A DNA stretch of 31,568 nucleotides from CAG-791 sp963593905 (GTDB lineage Bacteria > Bacillota > Clostridia > Lachnospirales > Lachnospiraceae), in assembly GCA_963593905.1 (NCBI GenBank), contig CAVBBL010000030.1, positions 1 to 31,568 of the forward strand. The letters run 5' to 3'. Both the position numbers and the translations under genes were made by a program. Below are positions 7,008 to 15,395 of this stretch, one piece after another. The notes beneath the pieces were generated by a model. The model worked only from the letters and a program-made list of their open reading frames with translations, had not been told where the DNA came from and ran no database searches. How positions within the stretch are numbered: position 1 is the first letter of the stretch; each line of letters starts with the position of its first letter.

Positions 7008-7958
7008 TTACCACAGTGCCGAATCCTTATCCAGCTTTCTCACAAGCAGGTTTGCACCAAGAATCAGCAAAAAGCCGATTACAGACTGATATACACCGGC
7101 AGCGGCCGACATGGAGATGTTGCCCAGCTGCAGCAGTCCTCTGTAGACGTAAGTATCGATGGTCTGGGTGGTGGAATACAGAGCACCCTGGTTCATGGGC
7201 ACCTGATAAAACAGACCGAAGTCCGAGTAGAAAATACGTCCCACTGCCATCAGCGTCATCATGATCACGGTAGGCTTTAACAGCGGCAGTGTGATGTACC
7301 GGATCTGCTTCCACTTGGATGCGCCGTCGATCATGGCGGATTCATAGAAGGAGCGGTCAAAGCCAAGCAATGTGGACAGATAGATGATGCAGTTAAATCC
7401 GATGCATTTCCAGGTATTGACAAAGATCAGGATGTAGGGCCAGTATTTCGGCTCTGAGTACCAGCTGATTGCCTCCTTGCCAAGGGCGGCCAGGATATTG
7501 TTGTTTACAAAGCCATTCTCCACGCTGAAGAACGCGAATACCAGATAGCCGATGATAACGGAGGAAATCAGGTAGGGCAGCAGGATTACACTTTGATAGA
7601 CATTTTTGATCTTATGCTGCAGCTCACTTAAGATAATAGCCACCGCAATGGCACAGAAGGTATTAATGGCGATGAAGGCCAGATTGTACAGGATCGTATT
7701 TCTGGTGATCAGCAGCGCATCATTGGTGGCAAAGAGATATTTGAAATTCTCAAAGCCGATCCAGGGACTCTTATAGATGCCCTTCACTGCATTGTACTGC
7801 TTAAAGGCGATCACCAATCCCGGCAGCGGCATGTAGTTATTGATGAACAGATAAATCAATCCGGGAAGCATCACCAGATAAATCGGCAGGAATCGCTTAA
7901 ACCGCTTCCAGGTCATTTTAGGTTTCGGAGCTTTTTGTTTGCTTAATGTCTTTGCCAT
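7008..7958 (-). CDS. Carbohydrate ABC transporter permease, LplB/YteP type
   Basis: The other half of the sugar channel, 316 residues. The start at 7958 (MAKTLSKQKAPKPKMTWKRF) follows GGGAGGTAATT; the open frame extends further but without a ribosome binding site. There is a basic N-terminal tail, then the first membrane segment (FLPIYLVMLPGLIYLFINNY), about six segments in all, and the EAA loop ESAMIDGASKWKQIRYITLPL. The C-terminus LVRKLDKDSALW is typical of the group. It precedes the LplC-type permease in the same direction; the matching solute-binding protein is divergently encoded at 11726. Confidence 0.93.
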   Translation of the reverse strand: MAKTLSKQKAPKPKMTWKRFKRFLPIYLVMLPGLIYLFINNYMPLPGLVIAFKQYNAVKGIYKSPWIGFENFKYLFATNDALLITRNTILYNLAFIAINTFCAIAVAIILSELQHKIKNVYQSVILLPYLISSVIIGYLVFAFFSVENGFVNNNILAALGKEAISWYSEPKYWPYILIFVNTWKCIGFNCIIYLSTLLGFDRSFYESAMIDGASKWKQIRYITLPLLKPTVIMMTLMAVGRIFYSDFGLFYQVPMNQGALYSTTQTIDTYVYRGLLQLGNISMSAAAGVYQSVIGFLLILGANLLVRKLDKDSALW

Positions 7959-8062
7959 AATTACCTCCCATTCTTTCGATAGTGTCATTTTACCGATCTG
8001 CCGTCTGCAAAAGTACAACAAAACAGAGCCGAACTTGCATGATCCTGCCATCTGTCTTCTTC

Positions 8063-9499
8063 TCAGCAAACCGTCAGGATCACTCTGGCATAACTGGTCA
8101 TGCAGGCAGGAAATTCCCCGTGGGCAGCATCCCGGCAGGACAGAATCAGATGCAGGGTATCCCCCTTATTCGCCGTCATCGGCACGGTAAAGCACACGCT
8201 TCCTTCCCGGCCGTTCTCTGTCTGCTGCTGTTCCAGCTGTATCTCTTCCGGACAGGTATCCACCTCTTCGTACCGCTGCCAGGAGAGCTTCATGGTATCC
8301 TTCTCATCACAGGACGCTTTGACGTGCAGGGTCACTTTTTCTCCGGGAGATGCTGTAATGTCCAGCCCTTCCTCTATGGAGACCACCGGTCTGTGATTTA
8401 CTTTTTCCCTGTCCTGCGTCTGTGTCCAGGAAAGTCTGGCGGCAAAGTCATTCATCCAGTCGCAGATCCAGCGGGAGGTGGCGTAGGCGCCGCCCCGTAT
8501 TCCTTCCGGTGCCTTGTCCTCACAACTGCGGTAATAGCGATGGGCATTGTGGAATTCATTTTCTGCAAGCTTCTCATATCGTCCGCCCCAGCCGCCGTAA
8601 GAGGGATTCTCCAGACTGCGAAGCCCCCTGTCCAGAAGATACAGGAAGGAAGGGGAATCTCCCTCGGAGATCATGTCATAGGGCTGGTGCTGTACTTTTC
8701 CCCACCAGTTTCCTTTGGCCAGTTCTTCATTGACGCCGAACTGGGAAGCCCATTCCTCCCCGGGATATTCATGTCCATCCATCCAGGTATGATACAGGCT
8801 GCCGTATTCTCCCTTAGAAAGGATATGCTTCTGTATCCACGCCCCGGAAAAGCATTCCAGTGCCTCCGGCGGATCCGCCTTTTCCCCATATAAAAAGGCA
8901 ACGGGTAAAATCTCCATGCAGTGAATCATCTCTATATCCGGCCAGACTTTGGATATGTAGGAAGCGTAGGTCTCGTCCTGGGTGACGATCATGACGATAA
9001 CCACCTTATCGGAGACAGTGCGGTGGATATTTTCCCAATCCGGAGAATCTGCATAGGCTTCCTCTATGGATTTCAGTGCTCTGGCCACCGTGCTGGTGCC
9101 GCCGCCGATCTGAATGTAAATCTTTCTGTCGTCCTCCTTCAGAATAGCCTTGCGGATCAGTTCGGATCCAGGCGTCACCTCTTCCATCTCAGAGACCATC
9201 TTTACATTGCCCACCGCCGTTATGGAGCGAAGGTATTCCGGCGTGGGATAGCCGGGATCCTGCGCACAAAGAGCGGGATACACCTTTTCATAGGCATCGA
9301 TATAGCGATACATCCACTCCGGAGGTGCCCAGCGCATAGGTGCGATTCCTTTTTCCGGGATTCCCTCATAGTGGAACCGGGAACAGGAATACACGATTCC
9401 CTCCAGCTCCAGATCGTTTAAATAAAGCATCTGATGAAGGAAGGTGTTCATATCATCACATTCGCCGTCATTGGTATAAATTGTTCTCACTTTTTCCAT
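8063..9499 (-). CDS. Sde182/DUF1593 family nucleoside-hydrolase-like protein
   Basis: 478 residues. The N-terminal domain (about 1-300) is nucleoside-hydrolase-like, with the metal-site motif YTNDGECDDMNTF near the start. The C-terminal part (about 385-478) is a beta-rich, Ig-like region (ASPGEKVTLHVKASCDEKDT). This matches the DUF1593 family, whose founding member Sde182 was described as cellulose binding. The reaction is unknown. The start at 9499 (MEKVRTIYTND) is preferred because GAGGG stands five bases upstream. The ATG four codons earlier has no good site. No signal peptide is evident, so it is probably intracellular. It sits between an esterase and sugar permeases, which implies a role in breaking down imported glycans. 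Confidence 0.8.
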   Translation of the reverse strand: MEKVRTIYTNDGECDDMNTFLHQMLYLNDLELEGIVYSCSRFHYEGIPEKGIAPMRWAPPEWMYRYIDAYEKVYPALCAQDPGYPTPEYLRSITAVGNVKMVSEMEEVTPGSELIRKAILKEDDRKIYIQIGGGTSTVARALKSIEEAYADSPDWENIHRTVSDKVVIVMIVTQDETYASYISKVWPDIEMIHCMEILPVAFLYGEKADPPEALECFSGAWIQKHILSKGEYGSLYHTWMDGHEYPGEEWASQFGVNEELAKGNWWGKVQHQPYDMISEGDSPSFLYLLDRGLRSLENPSYGGWGGRYEKLAENEFHNAHRYYRSCEDKAPEGIRGGAYATSRWICDWMNDFAARLSWTQTQDREKVNHRPVVSIEEGLDITASPGEKVTLHVKASCDEKDTMKLSWQRYEEVDTCPEEIQLEQQQTENGREGSVCFTVPMTANKGDTLHLILSCRDAAHGEFPACMTSYARVILTVC

Positions 9500-9529
9500 A
9501 AAAACCCTCATTTCCGTTTATATTTTCGG

Positions 9530-11248
9530 TTACAGGTCAACTCCGCAATTGATTCGAAGAAAATCCATGATTCTCTCTGCCACTTCCTTCTGGTAAAACT
9601 CCATGCCCATGTGAGGTGCGTCTTTTACCACTATATATTCTGCCGGAATATTCCTATCCTGCAGCTGCTCATAAAAGGCATCGCTTTTTCCACAGTCTAC
9701 CATGGTATCTGCTGTGCCGTGGGCCATAAATACAGGGGGTGTATGCGGGCCGATTTCCACCGAAGGAACCGTATTTTTATCCTTTTGCAGCTGCTTTACA
9801 TCCGCCAGAATACCGGCAGGGCCGTAAAAATCGATCAGCCCCTGCACCATACTGGACTCCTGCAGATTTTCTCCCACTTCATATTCCTGACATCCATTGG
9901 TCAATGCGGTCATGGCTGCCAGAAAGCCCCCGGCAGATTCACCGCCTACGATGACCGTGTCTGCGTCAATCTGAAACTCTTCTGCCCTTGCACGGAGGAA
10001 GCGAATTGCACTCTTGGCATCCTCTAAGGGTGCCGGAAAGGGAGCCACATTGGACAGCCGGTATTCCGCACTGGCCACCGCATATCCCTTCTGTACGAAA
10101 TACAAAAGCCAGGGAAGAAAGGCTGCTTTTTCCATGGTGAGGAAGGCGCCGCCGCCAAACCACACAAGCAAAGGGTGCTTCTCCTGCTTTCCCCAGGCAT
10201 AGGGAAGCATCAGATCCATTTTCAGATCCTTATAATTATAGAAGGGAAACCAATAGGGCCGCTGGGTGTAGACCAGATTCTCCACCATGGTCATAAAGGC
10301 TTCCTTCGGTTCCTTAGAAATGCAATCTCTGCTTTGGAATTGATGGAAGGGCTCCGCGAACACTCTCTTTAAAAAGGCATCTGCTCTCTCTACTGTGCCG
10401 CTTTGGTAGATCCGTGGGTCTGCATGCTCTGCCTTCTCGACCTCCACCAGCTCATAGGAACAGCCATTTTGGGCCAGACGATCTGCCAGATGTCTGCTGC
10501 CCTCCACGGGCACCACGTGATCAGCCTGTCCATGGATGATGAAAAAAGGCGGTGTCTTTTCATTTACATAGGAAAGCGCTGCGGCCCGGGAAGCCTCTTT
10601 GGGGTGCTTAGCCGGATCATAGCCAAGCAGCATATGCACCGGAGAAGGCTCCTCGCAATCTGTTTGCGTCTGCCTTTCTTCCGCGTTATCGACATTTTCT
10701 GCCTCTTCCTGTAAAAATGTAGAAGGACCGTAGAAATCCAATACCGCACAGACACGGCTGGATTGTTCCAAATTTTCCCCTTGGTCAAATCCCTTTTCCT
10801 CTCCGGTTACACCGGCCAGCGCAGCCAGATGGCCGCCGGCGGACTCGCCGCCCACCGCGATGCGATCCGGATCTATGTGCAATTCCTCTGCATGCGCCCG
10901 CAAGTAACGGATCGCCGACTTCACATCCTCGATCTGTGCCGGGAAATGTTTCGTGCTGGACATCCGATACTCTATGCCGGCAATGATATATCCTTTTCTT
11001 GCCAGCTGTATGAGAAAAGGCATATGGGCTGCCTTTTCCATGGTGATCCAGGCACCCCCGCAGATCCACACCAGTGCCGGATACTTCTCTCCTTCCTCGG
11101 GATGAAAAGGACAGATCAGATTCATTCGGAGGGGCTTATAATGGAATTGCGGAAACCAATAAGGCACATTGGCAAAGGTAATATCCTGCAGAATCGTTAA
11201 GGGTTCTTCCTTCTTTTCTATAGTCAGTTCTATTCTGGATTGGTTCAT
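9530..11248 (-). CDS. Tandem two-domain esterase (fused alpha/beta hydrolases)
   Basis: 572 residues made of two homologous hydrolase domains in one chain. Domain 1 (about 20-300) has nucleophile Ser136 in GGESAGGH, Asp243 in HGQADHVVP and His275 in KAEHAD. Domain 2 (about 322-570) has Ser438 in GGESAGGF, Asp514 in HGTADTMV and His546 in DAPHMG. Both contain the paired motifs PYWFP, WxxGGAxxTMEKAA and FPAxxEDxKSAIRxLRA. Domain 1 has an insertion of about 40 residues after DFYGP. Both triads are complete, so both halves may be active. It resembles BD-FAE/acetyl-esterase-like family members. First gene of the minus-strand run; its ribosome binding site adjoins repeat copy C. Confidence 0.88.
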   Translation of the reverse strand: MNQSRIELTIEKKEEPLTILQDITFANVPYWFPQFHYKPLRMNLICPFHPEEGEKYPALVWICGGAWITMEKAAHMPFLIQLARKGYIIAGIEYRMSSTKHFPAQIEDVKSAIRYLRAHAEELHIDPDRIAVGGESAGGHLAALAGVTGEEKGFDQGENLEQSSRVCAVLDFYGPSTFLQEEAENVDNAEERQTQTDCEEPSPVHMLLGYDPAKHPKEASRAAALSYVNEKTPPFFIIHGQADHVVPVEGSRHLADRLAQNGCSYELVEVEKAEHADPRIYQSGTVERADAFLKRVFAEPFHQFQSRDCISKEPKEAFMTMVENLVYTQRPYWFPFYNYKDLKMDLMLPYAWGKQEKHPLLVWFGGGAFLTMEKAAFLPWLLYFVQKGYAVASAEYRLSNVAPFPAPLEDAKSAIRFLRARAEEFQIDADTVIVGGESAGGFLAAMTALTNGCQEYEVGENLQESSMVQGLIDFYGPAGILADVKQLQKDKNTVPSVEIGPHTPPVFMAHGTADTMVDCGKSDAFYEQLQDRNIPAEYIVVKDAPHMGMEFYQKEVAERIMDFLRINCGVDL

Positions 11249-11249
11249 G

Positions 11250-11422
11250 CTTTCCTTTCTATGCCGCAGCTTGCCTGCGGCTGCGTGAGGAAAATTTCGC
11301 GCAGGCGAATTTTCCGATGCGATCTTGCATGGATGACGCTTGCGGCATCCATGCGGCTGACAGAAATGCTATCGAGCATTTCTGTCAGTCTTTCCTTTTT
11401 TTATGCCGCAGCTGGTCTGCGG
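11250..11422 (-). repeat. Hairpin-chain repeat, copy C (complete)
   Basis: H1 11263-11281 (gccgcag/ctgcggc); H2 11289-11315 (ggaaaatttcgc/gcgaattttcc, one bulge); H3 11327-11354 (13 bp, one mismatch); H4 11357-11388 (ctgacagaaatgct/agcatttctgtcag, 14 bp perfect, loop atcg); H5 11404-11422 (like H1). On the minus strand H1 is followed by CATAGAAAGGAAAGC and then the ATG of the tandem esterase, so the repeat edge supplies the ribosome binding site. Confidence 0.88.
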
Positions 11423-11725
11423 TTTTTCTCATTTTCGTCTATAATCTTCTTTGATAAAACAACGAATCTGCGATGGAATAGCACGATTATGCTTGCCGGA
11501 CAGGTCCTTCCTGGCAAAGAACAGAAATGTCACATTTCAGAACAGCATTGTTGCTTTCCTGCCGTCGGAGATCTGATAGGATAAAGGACATCAACGATGC
11601 ATCGCCGTGCTCGGTGCATCACAAAGCAAGCGTAGAAAATGCCTTTCTACTCTTCCGGCATTTTCCGCGGGTTGTCGTTCCGTAAGACGGCATGATGATT
11701 TCATAGGTTTATATGGGAGGTAAAC
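11423..11725 (+). promoter_or_regulatory. Upstream region of the solute-binding protein gene
   Basis: About 300 bp without a gene. A hairpin lies at 11596-11620 (gatgcatcg/cggtgcatc). At 11633-11664 two hairpins are mutually exclusive: gtagaaa (11633-11639) can pair with tttctac (11644-11650), or aaaatgcc (11636-11643) can pair with ggcatttt (11657-11664). This is an attenuator-like arrangement. I cannot assign a convincing -35/-10 pair or regulator site. Confidence 0.35.
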
Positions 11726-13273
11726 ATGAAGAAAAAACTAGTCTCTATCCTTCTTGCCGCTGTGCTGGCAGGAACAATGGCGGGCTGCGGCTCTTCCGGC
11801 GGCTCCGGAGATTCTGCATCGGCAGATTCCGCCGCTTCTGCTGCAGATGCACAGACAGGAGAGGTATCCGATTATTTTGAGGAGACCCAGCACCTGGTGG
11901 TAGCTTATCCCACCTGGACCGGCGCTCCCAAGGATCTGGCTACCGTCACCGAAGAACTGAATAAGAAGTTATTGGAAAAGTACAACATCGAAGTGGAATT
12001 CCAGATCGGCGATTCCGGTTCCTACAACCAGAATCTGACGCTGCAGCTGGCAGGCGGTCAGCAGCTGGATATGATCAGCACCCTGTTCGTAGGCTACCCC
12101 ACCCTGGTCAACCAGGGCTACCTGATGAACCTGGAAGAGGATAACCTGCTCCAGACTTACGGCAAGGAAATCATCGACACCCTCGGCTCCGACAATATCG
12201 ATATGTGCCGGGTAGGCGGCGTACTCTACGGTCTTCCCAATTTGCGTGATTTCGCAGCAGGCAAGGGATGCATCGCAGTAGGAACCGAATACCTGGAAGG
12301 CATCGGCTATGAGTTTCCTGACACCGACGAAGAAATCCTGCAAATCACCGATGACGAACTCGAAGATATCTTTGCAAAACTTCACGAGACCTATCCGAAT
12401 CTGGAAGTATATCGTCCTGCAGCCAACGATCTGACACAGCAGACCTCTCTGGATCTCCTCGGCAGCAACGCCTTCGGCGTTCTGGAAAACTACGGTGCTG
12501 AATTAAAGGTAGTGGACTGCTTCACCACTCAGGAATACAAGGATTTCTGCGCCAGAGTTTATAACTGGAATCAGAAAGGCTACATCAGCAAGGATGCTGC
12601 CACCGATACCACTGCTGTAGGCACCCTGGTAAAGAACGGCGTGCTGATGGCTTACGGCACAGGCGGCAAGCCGGGTTCCAAAGCACAGGAGTCTGCCGGC
12701 GACGGCCGTGACATGACCATCTTCCAGCTCAAGAAGGACTTCATCAGCTCCAACAGCGTCTCCAACTGGACATGGGCTATTCCGATCTCCTCCTCTAATC
12801 CCAAGGCTGCTATGGTGCTCATGAAAGCCTTCTACACCGATCCCGATATCGCTGATCTGGCTGTATACGGCATCGAGGGAACCCACTATGAGAAGGACAG
12901 CGACGGCCTGTTAGACACCTCTAAGGGAACCAATGCAGGCGATTACGGCACCATGCCCTGGCTGTATCCCAATGAATTCCTGACCACTCCCACCACCGGC
13001 AACCCCGTGGATCTGTGGGATAAGGTAAAGAAGTTCAACGAAGAAGCAGAAGTCTCCGCAGCAGCAGGCTTTGCCTTTGACTCCACCACCGTGGCTACGC
13101 AGCTGGCTGCCTGCACCAACGTCTACAACGAATATCAGAAACAGCTGGAATACGGCTTCTTAGATCCCGAAACCGGTCTTCAGGAAATCGACGACAAACT
13201 CATGGCTGCCGGCATGCAGGATATCATCGATGCCAAGCAGCAGCAGTTAGATGCCTGGGCTGCATCCAAGTAG
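11726..13273 (+). CDS. Sugar ABC transporter solute-binding lipoprotein (LplA type)
   Basis: Membrane-anchored receptor of the importer, 515 residues. Basic n-region (MKKK), hydrophobic stretch and lipobox LAGTMAGC put the lipidated Cys at residue 21, followed by a Gly/Ser/Ala-rich tether (about 22-45). The rest has the family-1 binding-protein pattern (LTLQLAGGQQLDMI near 110), and the C-terminal 100 residues look like the DUF3502 domain of Lpl-type receptors. GGGAGGTAAAC precedes the ATG. It is on the plus strand, divergent from its likely permeases at 5934-7958 and convergent with the response regulator. It ends in a strong terminator. Confidence 0.93.
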   Translation: MKKKLVSILLAAVLAGTMAGCGSSGGSGDSASADSAASAADAQTGEVSDYFEETQHLVVAYPTWTGAPKDLATVTEELNKKLLEKYNIEVEFQIGDSGSYNQNLTLQLAGGQQLDMISTLFVGYPTLVNQGYLMNLEEDNLLQTYGKEIIDTLGSDNIDMCRVGGVLYGLPNLRDFAAGKGCIAVGTEYLEGIGYEFPDTDEEILQITDDELEDIFAKLHETYPNLEVYRPAANDLTQQTSLDLLGSNAFGVLENYGAELKVVDCFTTQEYKDFCARVYNWNQKGYISKDAATDTTAVGTLVKNGVLMAYGTGGKPGSKAQESAGDGRDMTIFQLKKDFISSNSVSNWTWAIPISSSNPKAAMVLMKAFYTDPDIADLAVYGIEGTHYEKDSDGLLDTSKGTNAGDYGTMPWLYPNEFLTTPTTGNPVDLWDKVKKFNEEAEVSAAAGFAFDSTTVATQLAACTNVYNEYQKQLEYGFLDPETGLQEIDDKLMAAGMQDIIDAKQQQLDAWAASK

Positions 13274-13320
13274 GTAAATCTGTAAGCTGGCTGTCACAAC
13301 AAGCGAATGTGCCATTCCCA

Positions 13321-13428
13321 GGCATGCAGAAAGGCATGTAGAAAGGCATCTAAAAAGACATGCAGAAAGGCATGTAAAAAGACATGCAGAAAGATATGCA
13401 GAAAGGCATGTAGAAAGACAAGCAGCGC
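13321..13428. repeat. 12-bp tandem repeat array
   Basis: Eight good copies and one degenerate ninth of a 12-mer with consensus GRCATGYAGAAA run without gaps just after the solute-binding protein gene. The unit is a multiple of three, so both strands are open: the plus strand would encode CRKA-type tetrads and the minus strand FLHA-type tetrads. No convincing ribosome binding site precedes either frame, so I treat it as a repeat in the 3' untranslated region. Confidence 0.85.
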
Positions 13429-13468
13429 ATCTGTTAAAACAACAGAAAAATATAGAAACAAACTAATG

Positions 13469-13506
13469 AAAAAGAGGACCTCACGATACTGTGGGATCCT
13501 CTTTTC
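13469..13506 (+). terminator. Terminator of the solute-binding protein gene
   Basis: Stem of about 15 bp with one mismatch (aaaagagga.ctcac paired with gtggg.tcctctttt), loop gatact, followed by T-rich sequence. It is A-rich on the other side, so it may also stop transcription arriving from the response regulator. Confidence 0.85.
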
Positions 13507-13702
13507 ATTTATGATTTGTCGATTCTGATTCGCCAATTCGGATTCACCGATTCGGATTCGCTGCCATGCAGCATTCCTCTCGGTTTTCCTTCGGAAAATT
13601 TTAATACTTCTATCTATGAGGTTGGTGTCAAAGATACCTTTGCCCCATGATAACCGGATTGCTCCGCGCTTTGCGCTCCCGCGATTCTCCCCGGTCTATT
13701 CC

Positions 13703-15289
13703 TTATTCCTGCTTCCTGTACTCTCTGGGGGTCATACCCGTCATGCTTCTGAACTGTCTGGAAAAATAGGACACATTGTCAAAGCCGCAGGCAGCCGCCA
13801 CTTCCCGAATGCTCAGCTTATTCTGGGCCAGCAGCACCTTTGCCCTCTCGATGCGCTCATGGATGATATAGTTAGTCAGAGAATATCCTGTCTCCTTTTT
13901 AAACAGGTGAGAGAGGTAATCCGAAGTAAAGTACACCGTATCCGCCAACAGTTCTCTGCTCATATTTTCAGAGAGATGCTCCTTGATGTAGCGCTTCACA
14001 CTGGCTACTGCATTCTCCTCATTGGCAGCCGCTGCCATGCAGCTCTTATACTGCTCTATCGTCTGCAACGCCCAACTTTGCAGGGAATGAAAAGAACTAC
14101 AGACCATCTCCGGAGACGCATCGATCACCTGGGTGCGGAAAAGAGAGAGGGCCTCCGGATTTTTTTCTCCCATTACCGAAAAGCACAGCTGCAGGAAACT
14201 GTAATAGAAAGATCTAAGGGACGCATCGGTTCCCTTTCCGTCCATTTTCATCTTCTGCAGAAACAGCGGCACCTCCCGGCACAGTTCCTGGGTCTTATTC
14301 TGCAGCAGGTATTCCCGATACTGCTCCACTGGTAAATGGATCTCCTGGGTGTCATAGTTTACCCGGAAGGTCTCCTGCAGGTCAAAGACATGATTTTCCA
14401 ATGTCACATTCTGCTGCACAAAACCCAGCATTTCCCGGAATACCTGATCAAACTGATCCATCCTGCAGGGTTCCTTCGCCAGAAAGTAATTAAAGGAATT
14501 CCGGAAATGCACGGTGAAATCCTGAAAAGAATCCCGACATTTCTGCAATATTTTCTCCCGCCCCATGGATGCAGGCATCGGCAGGAAGTACAAAAATCCC
14601 TTCTTTCGGTATTGCACCACCGCCGGCAGCTCCTGGCTTTCATAAAAGTATTCTCTGGCAATATTTTTTAAGGTGAAATGGTAGAGGTTCTTTTCCAACT
14701 TCTGCTCATCCTGCATCACGCACTGTATGATCAAGGGCAGGAAGGTCCGCCCGGCCAGTTCCTCTTCCAGATTGCGGGTATGCAGGGCGATTTGGATATC
14801 TCTCTGCTCTCCGGCGATGGCTCCCTCTGCCAGCTCCTCCCAAAACTGTTCGTACAGATAATGTCTGCTGTCCTGCCAATACCCGGCCTTCTCCCGGTTG
14901 CGTCTGTCTGCATCCTGTTTTTGATAGATTTCCACCGCCCGGTAGATAGACGTCATCAACTGCTCCGTATCCACGGGTTTCAGCAGATAATCGATACTGG
15001 CCAGTCGCATGGCTGTGGTGACGTAGTCAAAATTGGAAAAGGCGGTCAAAAATATACATACCGTGTCCTTCTGCCTGCGGCGCATCTCCTCTAACAGGGA
15101 CAGACCGCTGCCGCCGGGCATCTCTATGTCGCTGATGATCACCGCCGCCTCATTTTCCTCCAGATATTCCAGTGCCTGCTTCATACTGTAGGCACAGTGT
15201 ATATCCTCAAACATATCTGTATTTTCCAGCACCTTCTTCCGTGTGCTCTGGGCACTGTAATATTCATCGTCTACAATCAGCAGGTTCAT
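13703..15289 (-). CDS. AraC-family response regulator, YesN type
   Basis: DNA-binding regulator partner of the kinase encoded upstream; 528 residues. The receiver domain (1-125) has the acidic pair DD7-8, phosphoacceptor Asp54 in IISDIEMPGG and Lys104 in YLLKPVD. A long middle region (about 130-420) has no clear motif. The C-terminal 100 residues hold two AraC helix-turn-helix motifs (LADTVYFTSDYLSHLFKKE and IREVAAACGFDNVSYFSRQF). The start at 15289 (MNLLIVDDEYY) follows AGAGGTAAAA. An open frame extends upstream but only translates repeat copy D and kinase sequence. It probably controls the adjacent solute-binding protein and permease genes. Confidence 0.94.
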   Translation of the reverse strand: MNLLIVDDEYYSAQSTRKKVLENTDMFEDIHCAYSMKQALEYLEENEAAVIISDIEMPGGSGLSLLEEMRRRQKDTVCIFLTAFSNFDYVTTAMRLASIDYLLKPVDTEQLMTSIYRAVEIYQKQDADRRNREKAGYWQDSRHYLYEQFWEELAEGAIAGEQRDIQIALHTRNLEEELAGRTFLPLIIQCVMQDEQKLEKNLYHFTLKNIAREYFYESQELPAVVQYRKKGFLYFLPMPASMGREKILQKCRDSFQDFTVHFRNSFNYFLAKEPCRMDQFDQVFREMLGFVQQNVTLENHVFDLQETFRVNYDTQEIHLPVEQYREYLLQNKTQELCREVPLFLQKMKMDGKGTDASLRSFYYSFLQLCFSVMGEKNPEALSLFRTQVIDASPEMVCSSFHSLQSWALQTIEQYKSCMAAAANEENAVASVKRYIKEHLSENMSRELLADTVYFTSDYLSHLFKKETGYSLTNYIIHERIERAKVLLAQNKLSIREVAAACGFDNVSYFSRQFRSMTGMTPREYRKQE

Positions 15290-15294
15290 TTTTA

Positions 15295-15392
15295 CCTCTT
15301 TATGCCGCAGCTTGTCTGTGGCTACGTGAGGAGAATTTCGCGAAGGCGAATTCTCCGATACGGTTTGTGCCTGGCATTTCTTCCAAACTTTT
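15295..15392 (-). repeat. Hairpin-chain repeat, copy D (internally deleted)
   Basis: Fills the 106-bp gap between kinase and regulator genes. H1 15303-15321 (gccgcag/ctgtggc, one G-U), H2 about 15329-15355 (ggagaatttcgc/gcgaattctcc), then a remnant of H4 (tggcatttctt...). H3 and one arm of H4 are missing. On the minus strand the edge CATAAAGAGGTAA is the ribosome binding site of the regulator. The same words precede the amino-acid permease at 31441. Confidence 0.85.
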
Positions 15393-15395
15393 CCT

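Noticed and set aside
13321..13428. CRISPR-like regular repeat
   Set aside because: Units of 12 bp run head to tail with no spacers; a simple tandem repeat.
13294..13536. 80-residue minus-strand frame with FLHA repeats
   Set aside because: Produced by the 12-bp tandem array; no ribosome binding site and it overlaps the terminator of the solute-binding protein gene.
13616..14335. Long open frame antisense to the response regulator gene, and similar antisense frames opposite GH42 and DUF1593
   Set aside because: No ribosome binding site or family motif; the opposite strand has full domain evidence. These are shadows of biased codon use.
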